A stretch of 64,000 nt of DNA from Magnolia sinica (GCF_029962835.1 NC_080584.1:81062862-81126861), one strand, 5' to 3'. Numbered from the stretch's first letter, positions 36,300 to 47,314 are shown. Notes: generated by a model from the letters alone, not told the origin. Numbers and translations are program-made.

Positions 36300-36772
36300 C
36301 AGCCAGCCAATGGCTAGTGGTCGGTGCTCTGTGGGCCCCAACATGATGTATATGTTTCATCCATGCCGTCTGCTCATTCTTCCATATCATTTTATGGTAT
36401 GAACCCAAAAATGAGGTTGATACAAATCTTAAGTTGATCACATAGTGTTGATTGAACTCCCACCATTAAAAACTTCCTGGGGCCACAAAAGTTTTGGATC
36501 AAATTGATATATATTTTTTTCCTTCTGTATAACCTAATTAACAGGTTAGATTTCAAATAAGCATTACAGTGGGCCCTAAGAGTTTTTTAATGGTGGACAT
36601 GCAATCACTACTGTTTTCCCATGGTGTTGTGCACCTGGGATTTAGGTATACCTAATTTTTGAGATAATAACTTAAAATTATTTTTCAAAATAGATGGGCG
36701 ACTTGGATAAAACACATACATCATGGTAGGGTCCACATAGCACCAACCACTAGCCACCTGGCTGGTGGCGTC
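36300..36772. repeat. Fold-back element, CACCAGCC subtype
   Basis: The left end (CAGCCAGCCAATGGCTAGTG, GGTCGGTGCTCTGTGGGCCC) pairs with the right end (GGGTCCACATAGCACCAACC, ACTAGCCACCTGGCTGGTG). Confidence 0.7.
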
Positions 36773-36836
36773 GTCGCTAGCCAAACCGCGCCCGAGATAT
36801 CCCGGGTCACCAGGCAGGCAATCCGGAATCCGAATC

Positions 36837-37352
36837 GGACGCGGATTTCCTGCGAAAGCCTTCCACAGGAAGTTCCTGCGCTGGAAAATTAGGTGGGACC
36901 CATTGTGATGTTTATGAGAAATCCTCCCCGTCCATTGGTTTTGTGAGTTCATTTTAGGCTATGTTATCAAAAATGAACCGTATCTAAAGCTCAAGTGAGC
37001 CGAAAACGTGATAATTAAATTTTCACAGTTGAAATAATTGTGGAGCCACAGAAATTTTGATTCATGTTAATATTTCTGTTTTCAGTTCATCTCAGTAGGA
37101 ATGACATTATCAACGGTATAGATGGCATCTAAACATCGCTGTTGAACTAGGAAGGTTTTAACGGTACGAATTTCCCTAACCACATTTTCCCTTAATACGG
37201 CTCACTCAAGCTTTGGGTGCGGTTCATTTTCGACGACATGTACTAAAATGAACTTACAAAACGTATCTAACAAACATCACAGTGGCCCCACCTAATTTCC
37301 AAGCGCAGGAACTTCTTGCAAAGGCTTGCGCAGGAACTTCCTGCAAATCCGC
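36837..37352. repeat. Fold-back element, GGACGCGGATTTCC subtype
   Basis: The left end is GGACGCGGATTTCCTGCG with AGGAAGTTCCTGCG inside. The right end carries CGCAGGAACTTCCTGCAAAT and CCGC. Inner arms hold GTTTATGAGAAATCC-type text. The same subtype occurs at 46208-46732. Confidence 0.7.
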
Positions 37353-37360
37353 ACTGGAAG

Positions 37361-37708
37361 GACGCCGGAGTGCGTCCCACCCCCGTTTCTGTGGGCCACG
37401 TTGATGTAAGTATTTTATCCACCTCTCGCTTCTATCAGACCGTTTTAAGTTATCATCCTAACAATGAAGTAGGTCAAACCACACCAAAGGAAGCTGCAGT
37501 GATGGTTTGATCCGAAACTTCTCCTGCTCTCATGAACTTTTTAATTGTGGAAGTTCAATCCCACTTTGTGGTCCATTGGAGCTGTGGACCTACCTCATTT
37601 TAGGATGATAATTTAAAACAGTCTGATAGAAGCGATGAACGGCGTGGATAAAATACTTACATCGTGGTGGGCCTCACAGAGGTAGGACGCAATCCGCGTC
37701 CGCATTGG
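37361..37708. repeat. Fold-back element immediately upstream of the F-box gene
   Basis: The left arm (GTGGGCCACGTTGATGTAAG, TATTTTATCCACC, CGCTTCTATCAGAC) is mirrored on the right (GTCTGATAGAAGCG, GGATAAAATA, CTTACATCGTGGTGGGCC), and the right end has the outer text AGGACGCAATCCGCGTCC. Its right end is less than 100 bp from the F-box start codon. Confidence 0.75.
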
Positions 37709-37794
37709 AAACGGTCTGTCTTCTCCCATTAAAAGGCTCGTTGGTTTCCTTTTCTTGCAAGTTTCACTTTCGTTTTTCGTCTTTTCCTTTGATA

Positions 37795-39030
37795 ATGGCG
37801 ATGATGATGGATAATAAAAAAAGAAAGGGATGCACAATCATTACAACAGCAATGGAGATGGTTGCTGACAATGGTGATATAATGACAGAGATCTTCACTC
37901 ACTTGCCCGTTAAATCTCGTTGCAGATTCAAGTGTGTTTCCAAGCATTGGCTTTCTCTCATCTCAGATCCCACCTTCTCTCAAAAACACTACTCCTCTCC
38001 AGATTCCTCCATCTCCTCCTTCTTCTTTCAGCCTCCTAGACCCTTCGACTATTTCCCGCCCCAATTTGCTCCAATTGATAAACCTAACTCCGGAGTCCCC
38101 GACCCATCTCTCTCTTTCATAGAAGAAGGCTTCTCGCTCAAGCATTCCTGCAACGGCCTTCTCTTGTGTCAACGTAAAATGGATAAAGATATTACCTACT
38201 TTGTTTGCAACCCTACCATCATGGAATACAAGCTTCTTCCACAACTTACTAAAAAGAAGTTCATCTACTCCAGCAGCATTGTATTTGATCCGTCCAAGTC
38301 CCCCCACTACAAGGTAGTATGCGTATCAAGTACAGAACACAAACATGTCGGCATAGATATCTATTCTTCTCAGACGGGGTTGTGGAAAGCATCAGTAGAA
38401 GCTTTCTATGAAGATTGGATGCTCAATGAGAAGGGAGTGTTATGGAACGGTGCACTGCATTGGACTACTTTTCGTAAATCATTCGTCTCCTTCCATGTTG
38501 AAAGAGAATCCTTTTGGACAACGAAGATGCCTCCAAAATCATCAGACTACCAGACAACATGCAGATATTTTGGGGAGTCAAACGGGCATTTATACTTTAT
38601 AGAGACTGATTATAGTTTCAAGACCAAATTGCCAACTGAATTCGATATATGGGAGATGGAGCATGATTACTCTCAGTGGTGCGTTAGGTATCATGTTAAC
38701 CTCGATGCAATGGTGAAAGCATATCCTGAGATGTTGGTGCCTAAATCTATCTTCTACCCACACGAAGAGATATACCCAGAGTGGGTGCTGCCTTTTGTTT
38801 CATTTACTGTATTGCATCTTCTTCTTCAAGAAAGAGGGGAAGAGGTGTTGTGGATATACATACCTGGAAAGATCATCAAGTATCGGATTAGCGATGGAAC
38901 CTTTGCGGACTACCATGATTTCCCACATCGAATGTACAATGCCTATCATTTTGCCGGGTATTCGTGGCGTGATGTTTATGCATTCTCGAATACCCTCTCA
39001 TCCATTCAATCATCATATTCTTTGTGTTAG
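37795..39030 (+). CDS. F-box protein with F-box-associated domain
   Basis: A single exon encodes 411 residues. The F-box lies at about residues 25-65 (DNGDIMTEIFTHLPVKSRCR, then FKCVSKHWLSLISDPTF). The C-terminal part has features of plant F-box-associated domains: SCNGLLL, YFVCNPT, LLP, and a kelch-like run of beta blades with conserved tryptophans. F-box proteins are the substrate-recognition subunit of SCF E3 ubiquitin ligases, binding SKP1 through the F-box; the substrate here cannot be inferred. The start at 37795 is chosen over an in-frame ATG at 37705, because the latter lies at the edge of a fold-back repeat and the sequence between is CT-rich like a leader; 37795 has A at -3 and G at +4. 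The C-terminal third and 3' flank were later copied to 40.1-40.75 kb. Confidence 0.85.
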   Translation: MAMMMDNKKRKGCTIITTAMEMVADNGDIMTEIFTHLPVKSRCRFKCVSKHWLSLISDPTFSQKHYSSPDSSISSFFFQPPRPFDYFPPQFAPIDKPNSGVPDPSLSFIEEGFSLKHSCNGLLLCQRKMDKDITYFVCNPTIMEYKLLPQLTKKKFIYSSSIVFDPSKSPHYKVVCVSSTEHKHVGIDIYSSQTGLWKASVEAFYEDWMLNEKGVLWNGALHWTTFRKSFVSFHVERESFWTTKMPPKSSDYQTTCRYFGESNGHLYFIETDYSFKTKLPTEFDIWEMEHDYSQWCVRYHVNLDAMVKAYPEMLVPKSIFYPHEEIYPEWVLPFVSFTVLHLLLQERGEEVLWIYIPGKIIKYRISDGTFADYHDFPHRMYNAYHFAGYSWRDVYAFSNTLSSIQSSYSLC

Positions 39031-39296
39031 TGCTCCTGATGCATTTAGTAGGATGTAATGTATTCAATCCTCAAGATGGAATATGCAATTTTGCAAAATA
39101 TTCCCACAAAGACGAAACATGCTATGTTTATAATGAAGTTATAGAAAAGATCAGTTTTTGAAAATAGTGGTTAAATTGTAATTTTCATGTTACCCAAGCA
39201 CACCTTAATGAAAACATTTTATGATAAATATATACTTTCTACTTTTATGCATTTTCTTCGCATGAATACGAACCAATTCATGAGGAAAGCTCAGCA

Positions 39297-39360
39297 CATA
39301 AATCAGGCCTAAGCCTCGGTATTCAGCCCATAAATCAGGCCTAAGCCTCGGCTTTGGGGC
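39297..39360. repeat. Two tandem 32-bp units
   Basis: CATAAATCAGGCCTAAGCCT with its downstream text occurs twice in direct succession, with small differences at the end of the second unit. Confidence 0.8.
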
Positions 39361-39399
39361 CATGTGGAAAGTATAGGAAATGAATGAAATTTTGAGATC

Positions 39400-39760
39400 C
39401 ATGTATGCCCTTGGATGGTCTTTTTTTTAAAATAGTTTTTTAAGTTGTATTTTATTTTTAGAAATTTGTAGTATGTATTGGGACTCATGGTTGTTCTTAA
39501 ATATAGTTAAGAGAGGTTCGTGTAATTGGTCTATATAAGGACCTATTTGCAATGAGAAGAAAATCTATTTTTCAGTTCTAATAAAATATATATACATCAT
39601 TTCTTACAAATTTTTAGTAGAAGAAAGAGTTGGATGATTCCTCTTTGGTTGTCAGCGAGTCCAACCCATACCGGCCAAGTGATTCCTGGTTCATCGGCAC
39701 CAACTTGGTGATTGCACAAATTTTCAGTTTTGACAGGTCTATTGCTTGCAACATTTCTGG
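39400..39760 (+). mobile_element. Possible solo LTR (fossil), ends not defined
   Basis: A TATA-like CTATATAAGG near 39531, a CAATGAGAAGAAAATC leader, an AATAAAAT poly-A-like signal near 39582 and the following GGTTGTCAGCGAGTCC text resemble the U3-R-U5 order of a plant copia LTR. I could not fix TG...CA ends or a target duplication. It is absent from the paralogous flank at 40.75 kb. Confidence 0.3.
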
Positions 39761-39889
39761 TACTTCTAGTTAATGAATGAATTTTATATTTTTATCTAGT
39801 CATTCATCATCACATTTATTTTCATGCTACAAAATTTCATTCCATCTGAGTTACAAAAAAAAGTATGAACAGTGGGGCCTATACTTAAT

Positions 39890-40098
39890 GAATGGCTTCG
39901 ATCTCACACACATGCATGTTCACACTTCTATGGATGTCTTGGTTTAATTACTAGAGGCGCATCATCAAGCCTTATGGGAGATCACTCTTAATTGAACTAC
40001 TTCTCTAGCCTTACTCAAACCTTTCATCAATCATAGACACTACAAGGACTGATTGGTGCTTATCAAAAGAGCATTGTTTTTGCTAAGAACTTCATTGC
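39890..40098. repeat. Local duplication unit, copy 1
   Basis: Aligns in direct orientation with 41895-42105 (shared blocks GGATGTCTTGGTTTAA, CAAGCCTTATGGGAGATCAC, CTTTCATCAATCATAGA). Non-coding. Confidence 0.7.
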
Positions 40099-40747
40099 AT
40101 GTTTTGCTTCATTTGTTGATTTGCATCTTTCTCTGCAAGAAAGAGGAGAGGAGGTGTTGTGGATATACATACTTGGAAAGATTGTCAAGTATCAGCTTAG
40201 AGATGGAAACTTCAGGAATTACCATGCTTTGCTGCATCGAACTGGTAATGGCCGTCATTTTGCTGGTGGGTTGAGGTTTATGCATGCTAGAAGACCATCT
40301 CTTCCATTCAATGATCATCTTCTTTATGCTAGGGTCCTTACTCTTGCTCGGGTGGTAGACTCTCTCAGGAGTTTCAACTCCCGGTCAAGGGTTCGAGTAC
40401 CCATAGGTGGTGAAATTCCACCAGCGTGAGTGTGTGGGGTGTGTGTGCGTGTGTTAAAATAATAATAATAATAATAATAAAATAAAATAAAATAAAAAAT
40501 CTTCTTTATGCTAGTCCTCATGATGCATGTAGAAGGATTTTATGTATTTAGTGGGATCTGATGTATACAGTCTTTATGATGGAATTTACAATTTTGCAAA
40601 ATATACCCATAAAGGTGAAACATGACGTTTTATAATGAAATTGTTGAAAAGATCAATTTTAGAAATTAGTGGTACCCAAGCACACCTAATGAAAACATTT
40701 CATGATAGATATCTACTTTTTACTCTTTTGCATTTTCTTCCCAAGAA
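40099..40747 (+). pseudogene. F-box gene 3' fragment, split by a SINE
   Basis: 40099-40332 aligns with the last 240 bp or so of the F-box coding region (shared QERGEEVLWIY and the HFAG segment). 40515-40747 aligns with the F-box 3' flank at about 39031-39265 (GCAATTTTGCAAAATAT-like and CCCAAGCACACC blocks). The F-box motif and most of the gene are absent, and small indels shift the frame, so it cannot make a working product. The SINE at 40333-40498 separates the two parts. Confidence 0.8.
40333..40498 (+). mobile_element. tRNA-derived SINE with perfect target duplication
   Basis: The 166-bp insertion is bounded by identical 16-bp duplications ATCTTCTTTATGCTAG (40317-40332 and 40499-40514). 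An A-box-like GCTCGGGTGGTAGAC (about 40346-40360) and a B-box-like GGTTCGAGTAC (40390-40400) form an internal Pol III promoter. The body ends in TGTGTG-rich text and the tail is (AAT)n then (AAAAT)n. The length and the 'CGGGTGGTAGACTC...GGTTCGAGTACCCATAGGTGG' text resemble Au-like plant SINEs; the family assignment is from memory. Confidence 0.9.
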
Positions 40748-41894
40748 CTAAAACCCGACTCTCTCCTAATCCAAACGCAATCTTCGGATGTTCCTGGATG
40801 GAAAACTCGATTGATTTGTGAAAATTCAGCTTAGTAAAGAGGCAATGGCTAGTTTTAATGGCATTTCCTACCATTGTAAATGACCTTTCAAGTAAAAGTT
40901 GAGAGCAATGTAATTCCTCAACTGGAATCCAGATGGCATGATCGGCCAGGGTGCCCTTTCTCCAATCTATTCTTACAATACACAGGATAGCAGTATCAAG
41001 TTGATTATATGTTTGGCATCATCAAATTGCAGGAAAATGGCTGCCAATTTATCTGCTTGGAAGTACAACACCTTAGGATATACTTGGGTCTCTCTAATCC
41101 TTCCCTGGCAAGCTGCAAGTTCTGCCTTATTCTAAAACCTCCAGAATCTGTCATTGCTGCTTTCCAAGAGGTCAAAGTCCATGTCGTTGCAGCCAACCAC
41201 AAGAGGGCTATGGTTAACCTTAATACTTGCCCCCTTGGAATCAATCTCTACTCATCTTGGTCTGAATTCATACCACCTACCCATTTAGGGCTTGTATTTT
41301 CTGCTTCTTGCTCGTTGATTGTCTCTGGGTTAGGCCCATTTTGGTCGGTAATCGTTTGCTGCCTGCCTTCCTATGACATTGAAGGTACAAACGTCATCCC
41401 AGGCATTTAATGGTACCACTTATCTTATTATCTGAGTTTCCTTTGTGAGAAATTATTAGATATGCAACATCTATTGTGGATTTCAGTAATGACAGGTCAC
41501 CGCTCTGCTCAATAGGACAATCTTAACCTTTTAACTTGTGGCCTACAGATAGTTAAGGAGAGAAACACAAAGGTCCACATTAAGCATTTTTATTTTTTCA
41601 AAGATGAAGAAAATCCCCAAAGATCAGCCACTGGGATCCGCTTATGTAAATGCATGCTCAAAAGCTAGGATGCATCCTTGCTTGGGGCCCCAATTCTTCA
41701 GTTAGAGTGCTGAATATTACTGACTAGATGATCCACTGTAACATTCAATCCGATAGTTTTGATGGCCAGATTTGCTTCACCAGGATTAATGGCAATAATC
41801 AATCTTGCAAGAGGTCTATCATATGGAAATAAATGGAAGATTTCTCTTCTAAACCTTATGTGGAATTACACTTGATGAGCATGCTAGCTAGGCA
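40748..41894. other. Intergenic, no supported gene
   Basis: 40786-40890 resembles 43300-43400 (GATTTGTG-AAAATCAG, GGCAATG, CATTTCCTAC), part of a dispersed MITE-like repeat. A 133-codon plus-strand frame at 41009-41410 matches nothing I recognise. Confidence 0.4.
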
Positions 41895-42105
41895 CATGAA
41901 CAGTAGGGCTCATATGTAATGAATTACTTGGATCTCACACGTCCCATGTTCACACTTTTGTGGATGTCTTGGTTTAACTGCTAAAGGCACATTTGCAAGC
42001 CTTATGGGAGATCACCCTCAATTGAACTTCTTTACCCTTGCTCGAGCCTTTCATCAATCATAGATAGTATCAGGGCTGATGGATGAATACTGAAAGAGCA
42101 ACGAT
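41895..42105. repeat. Local duplication unit, copy 2
   Basis: Direct-orientation partner of 39890-40098, about 2 kb further on, with many substitutions. Confidence 0.7.
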
Positions 42106-42890
42106 TTTGCAAAGAACTTAATCCCTCATGTAGGCTACATTCGTCATACATGTTTAGCCACCGAATAGTTTCACCATCCTTTATTTTCAGGCCACAACAT
42201 ATAATCAGAGAGACCCACCTGACAAATGGTCAAAGATCTTGCACACCCATGAGGAGAATAGGATCCTTGCAAGTGTTGATATGAGGTCTCGTAGGTCATC
42301 AGCTATCTTAATCAAAGAATTGAATTCTTCTTAAGATTATCCTAACATTGTATCAATAGATGGATGAAAATGGTCTTCTTCCCAAATCACAAAATTGTTC
42401 TTTTTAATGAAATCAACGTTAAATACCATGCGAATAAGAAAATCAATTTCAAACATACATGAAAAAACTGGTTCCTGGTAAATGCTTTCCAGAAATGACT
42501 GCACTGTGTGACCGGCAAGCGATGGTTTCACTAGTATATATGTAAATAGACTAATGATTCACCTAAAACCCATATCATGCTAAGATAGTAGGAAACCCCA
42601 TCTTTCACACCAGCGTCTTTTATTTGTGGGACACCAACCCCTGAAAAAGTTGGATTCCACATGAAGATCACTTGGCTCAAAAACCAAGTCCATCACTCAT
42701 CAGGCAGGCCACACTGTCAGTATGCAATGCAACCATATGGAAGAAACAAACTCTGTATTTATTTCCTTCATCTTCTTGAGAGTATTATGGAGGGAAGTCT
42801 CCTCTTTTATCTGTTAGATGGATTTAAGTGGATATCTACAAAGATCAAATCCTTTTATGTAGGAATCTTGAGTATCGAATGTATTATTAA
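42106..42890. other. Intergenic, nothing recognised
   Basis: No coding region, RNA gene or clear repeat structure supported. Confidence 0.35.
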
Positions 42891-43293
42891 GGGTGTGTTT
42901 TGGATGCATATGTGAACAATTTGAATGTAATAATGAGACATACAATTCAATCTAGGGAAATGACCAAATTGTAATTACATTTCCCTGTATTTATTGCTAG
43001 CGTGCCTCATATCACAGTATATTCATTAGAATTACAATTTGGAAGGAACATGAGTCCTTCAATATCAGTGCTAGGAACAAATTGGTCATTTTGAAAGACT
43101 AAGTGTTGCAATTGGAATTGCTAAGGTGCTCAAGTGCATGATTTGAACGGGATCCAATGCATTAGAAACAGGGAATTGAAATTACAGTTTTGTCGTCACA
43201 TGAATTACAATGTTGCCATTGTCACTTTGGTCATTTCCTCTATATTGAATTGAATGCATCCAATTCAGTTTGCAAAAGCATCCAAAAGCACTC
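42891..43293. mobile_element. MITE-like element
   Basis: The left end GGGTGTGTTTTGGATGC and right end GCATCCAAAAGCACTC are inverted copies with a few mismatches. Inner blocks (CAATTTGAATGTAAT, AATTACATTTCC) also have inverted partners. Non-coding, 0.4 kb. Confidence 0.6.
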
Positions 43294-43712
43294 TTCAGAT
43301 GCTCCTGGATGCAAAACTAGACTGATTTGTGGAAAATCAGTTGGGTAAAAGGGGCAATGACCAATTTTAATTGCATTTCCTACTGTTGGAAATGACATAG
43401 TTAGCCCTCCAATTGAATTCACATTCCATAGTAGAACAACTTGAGAGTAATGCAATTGCAATTTGTAGGCTGCTTTTATATGACACTTAGAGAGATGTAA
43501 GAAGTATTTGTCTATGCCTGCCCCAATAAACACTAATCTAGGCAGCACCTGGATGCCAAATAAAAGCTCTATGAAGAGTGTCCCAATGAATGGCACAAAT
43601 TAAAATAGGAATTCAAAATGTTCAATGCATGACCACTGGTGTCAGAAATTCTCAGTTATCTATTCAAAGAGAGGGTTAGAAGGGAACAACAGGTCTTCAA
43701 ATAGACTGTTAA

Positions 43713-43927
43713 GGGAATATTTGGATGCACAATTGAATAGGATTGCTATAATTTAATCTATAAACTGAAAATGACTAAATGCTATATAATAACCTCTGTA
43801 GCTGGATAACTTCTATTTTAGGGCTACTTAATTACAGATGCTAAGAATATCACTATCATTTGATCCTTTCATCTTGATTGAACCAAATATGCACAATTCA
43901 CATAAGTTGCTCATCCAAACACATCCA
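43713..43927. mobile_element. MITE-like element
   Basis: Starts GGGAATATTTGGATGC and ends CATCCAAACACATCC. Short, AT-rich and non-coding; related in its termini to the elements at 42891 and 44038. Confidence 0.55.
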
Positions 43928-44037
43928 AAATTCATTGCTTTTAGTTGCAACTAACAAGTGGATAAAGGAATCGGTCAAGTCGCTTGAGTGCAACAAAATA
44001 CATATATAATTTAACAAGGGTTTGCTGCTACTATTTT

Positions 44038-44210
44038 GGGAGTGTTTGGATGTTATCTAGTTGAATTGCAATTGATAGTTGAAAGAAGTGAAAATGATTG
44101 AATTTTCAATGATATTGAGAGACTGGCTCAATACTTGCAAATCTCATTGCAATTTGTTCAGTCCTCATGTTTAAAACTGATTGTTTAGAACTGTGCATCC
44201 AAATGCAGCC
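44038..44210. mobile_element. MITE-like element
   Basis: Starts GGGAGTGTTTGGATG and ends GCATCCAAATGCAGCC. Third member of the local GTGTTTGGATG family. Confidence 0.55.
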
Positions 44211-44649
44211 TAAGTGCTTCACCTATCCCTAAGCATATGAAAGTGAATCATCATTTTTCTAGCCATCCATTTCATATTCAAGTGTGGTGACCCATTGGTG
44301 TTTTACACTACTTACCTGAGGGAGGAATCGACCAACGTTATTATTATTGAGAAAGGGCATGTTCATGGCCTATATGACCTGATCAATGGATAGGATCTGT
44401 CCCACATGTGATGTGAATTGCCTAATTATATTATTTTGGACTGGATAAATCACTTGCTCCTCTATGGATGAGCAATGGTATGAATGACCATTTGATTTTA
44501 GCTGCTTAACTTGGAGAGATTGACTATTTTCTTCAATCGACCCATGTAAAAAGTTGAGCCCCCAATAGAGTATCTAGTATTTATGTATCCTTTAATTCAA
44601 GTTTTACTGGAAAAGAACTTCCTAGCACCTTGATGAAATCATGGAGAAA

Positions 44650-44770
44650 CAGATAGGTGAGAATCCGCGTGGATTTCTCACAAACATCACAATGGGCCCC
44701 ACCTAAGTTCCCAGTGCAGGAACTTCGTGCGAAATGATTTCGCAGAAATCCACGTCCTAGGTAAGCGGAT
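44650..44770. repeat. Partial fold-back element, GGAACTTC subtype
   Basis: GTGGATTTCTCACAAACATC followed by GGGCCCCACC and GCAGGAACTTCGTGCG; the other arm is missing. Confidence 0.5.
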
Positions 44771-44777
44771 TGCTTCC

Positions 44778-45287
44778 GGAAACGGATTGGCTACTCCCCC
44801 TTACACCAGCCCCGTGGCTGGTGGTCGGTGCTCTTTCATCCATTACGTTCATCCATTTTTAAAGATCATTTTAGGGATTTATTCCAAAAATAAGAGGTAT
44901 ATAAATCTCAGTTGGACCACACCACATGAAAACAACAGTGATTGGATATCCATCATTAAAATCCTCCTAAAGCCCACTATATTGTTTATTTGACATCCAA
45001 TCTGTTTATTAGGTCATACAGGCTCAGATGAAGGGAAAAAACAAAAATCATCTCGATCCAAAATTTTTATGGCCCCAAAATATTTTTAACAGTTGACGCT
45101 CATTCAACACTGTTTCCTGTAATGTGGTCCATTCCAGATAGGGATATATCTCATTTTTGGTATCATGAATAAAATGATCTTTAAAAATATATGGACGGAA
45201 TGGATGAGACACATACATTATGGTGGGGCCCACAGAGCACCGACCATCAGCCATTGGCTGGTGTTAGGGGAGTAGCCAATCCGTTCC
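44778..45287. repeat. Fold-back element, CACCAGCC subtype, complete
   Basis: The ends GGAAACGGATTGGCTACTCC and GGAGTAGCCAATCCGTTCC are inverted copies. CACCAGCC/GGCTGGTG and GGTCGGTGCTC/GAGCACCGACC pair next, and the arms continue inward with TTTCATCC/GGATGAGA and further matches. Confidence 0.8.
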
Positions 45288-45297
45288 CATTGCTTCC

Positions 45298-45785
45298 TAC
45301 CCATACCCTCCTCCAGCAGGGAACGGGCAGCAGCTTTGAGTGGCTACCGTGATTTATGGGTCTTATCCACACCGTCCATCCATTTTTTCCTATAGTTTTA
45401 GGATACAAAACCAAACATGAGTGAGATCCAAGGTTCAAGTGGGCCACACCATAGGAAGCAGAGGTGATAATGATTCTCACCGTTGAAAATTTTCTATGGA
45501 CCACCGTGATGTTTATTTGCCATCCAACCTATTCATAAAGTTACATAGACTTGGATGAAGAGAAAAAAAATCAGATCCATCCAAAACTTATGTGGTCTCC
45601 AAGAAGTTTTCAACGGTAAGAGTTTAATCCCCATTGTGTAGTCCAATTGAAAATTGGATCTGCCTCATTTTTATTCTATACATAAAATAATACGAAAAAC
45701 TGGATGGACGGTGTGGATAAGACCCATACATTACAGTGGCCACTCAAAGCTGCTGCACGTTCCCAGCTGGAGACGGGTAGGGGTA
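45298..45785. repeat. Fold-back element, TACCC subtype, complete
   Basis: The ends TACCCATACCC and GGGTAGGGGTA pair. Inner GGGAACGGGCAGCAGCTTTG pairs with CAAAGCTGCTGCACGTTCCC, then GGGTCTTATCCACACCGTCC with GGACGGTGTGGATAAGACCC exactly. Confidence 0.85.
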
Positions 45786-46207
45786 GGACGCAATCCGCGT
45801 CCGTTCTGGTGACTGTCACCAGGGAATCCGCTTCCGGAGAATTTGGGTCCAAGCAGTTTCGGTGCAATACATCCCTACCTATTGCAGTAAGATACGTCAA
45901 TTTGGGTTATCTTACAATGATCGAAACCGTTAATATGCCTAATTTCGAAAATATTATAAATAAAATCTCCAATTGAATTATTTTAACCCTTTGATGAGTT
46001 TGATCTTTTGCTTTGAACGTTAACGGTTACCATAACCTTTGTGTAATCGAAGGCTTAAAATATTCAATCCGAGAGTTATTTTGAAGCATCCAACAAGAAC
46101 CCTATCAAATAAACGGTCTGGATTACTGATATAAAACAAAAATTCAATGGTAGAGTCCCAACATATCAAATTACAATAGGCTGGAAAGTGTTCTAGCAAA
46201 CTAATTT
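45786..46207. other. Short gap between fold-back elements
   Basis: AT-rich text with GGAATCCGCTTCC near 45820 as a possible remnant terminus. No gene. Confidence 0.35.
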
Positions 46208-46732
46208 GGACGCGGATTTCCGGCGAAAGCCTTTCGCAGGAAGTTCCTGCTGAGGAAACTCAGGTGGGGCCACTGTAATGTTTGTGAGAAATCCTCCTTG
46301 TTCATCCGTTTTGTGATTTCATTTTATGGCATGTTGCCAAAAATGAACAATATCCAAAGCTCAAGTAAGGTTTACTAAAAGAAAATGTGGTTAGGAAAAT
46401 TTCTACCATTAAAACCTTCCTGGGATCAACAGTGATGTTTAGATGTCATTCATACCATTAATAATGTCATTCCTATTGGGATGAATTGAAAACAAAAATA
46501 TTAGTATGAATCAAAACTTCTATGGCCCTACAAAATTTTCAACTGTGAACGTTTAATTATCACATTTTCGGCTCACTTTAGCTTTGGATACGTTCATTTT
46601 TTCGCAACATGTCTTAAAATGAACTCAGAAAACAGATGGACGGTGAGGAATTCACAAACATCACATTAGGTCCCACATGAGGTTCCAGCGCAGTCACATC
46701 CTGGGAAAGGCTTTCGCAGGAAATCCGCGTCC
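46208..46732. repeat. Fold-back element, GGACGCGGATTTCC subtype, complete
   Basis: The ends GGACGCGGATTTCC and GGAAATCCGCGTCC are near-perfect inverted copies. GCGAAAGCCTTTCGC on the left is itself nearly palindromic and has a partner near 46708. The arms pair through much of the unit. Confidence 0.8.
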
Positions 46733-46773
46733 AGACAACTTCTATTTTTACAGGGAGTCCGGTTCCTGAGAAC

Positions 46774-47314
46774 GAATCGGATTGGCTACTCGCCCAGCCC
46801 AGCCACCAGCCTGGTGGCTAGTGGTTGGTGTTCTGTGGGCCCCACCATGATGTGTGTTTCATCCATTCCATTCAGCCATTTTTAAAAATCAATTTAGTGC
46901 TTGATTACAAAATGAGAGGGATATAAATCTCAAGTGGACCACACCATAGGAAAACAATAGTGATTGGATATCACCATTAAAATCCTCTTAAAGCCCACTA
47001 TACTGTTTATTTGACATCCAATCCATTGATTAGGTCATGCAGGCCTAGATGAAGGGAAAAAATAAATAAAGATCAGCTTGATCCAAAACTTTTATGGTAC
47101 CCAAAAAGTTTTTAATGGTCTACGTTCATTCAACATTGTTTCATGTAATGTGGTCCATTTGAGATTTAAATATATCTCATTTTTTGTCTCATCTTATAAA
47201 ATGATCTTAAAAAATAGATGGACGGAATGGATGAAACACATACATTATAGTGGGGCCCACAGAGCACCGACCATAAGCCATTGGCAGGTGGCTGGGGAAT
47301 AGCCAATCCGTTTC
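46774..47314. repeat. Fold-back element, CACCAGCC subtype, complete
   Basis: Left CGGATTGGCTACT pairs with right AATAGCCAATCCG. GTTCTGTGGGCCCCACC pairs with GGTGGGGCCCACAGAGC-type text near 47255, and GTGTTTCATCC with GGATGAAACAC. Confidence 0.75.

Noticed and set aside
40346-40400. Possible tRNA gene (A-box and B-box text)
   Set aside because: No cloverleaf could be formed, and the unit has a SINE tail and target duplications.
40121-40429. 102-codon frame that begins F-box-like and continues
   Set aside because: The second part is SINE sequence; the frame is an accident of the insertion.
41009-41410. 133-codon plus-strand frame
   Set aside because: No recognisable family, and it lies among duplicated non-coding repeats.
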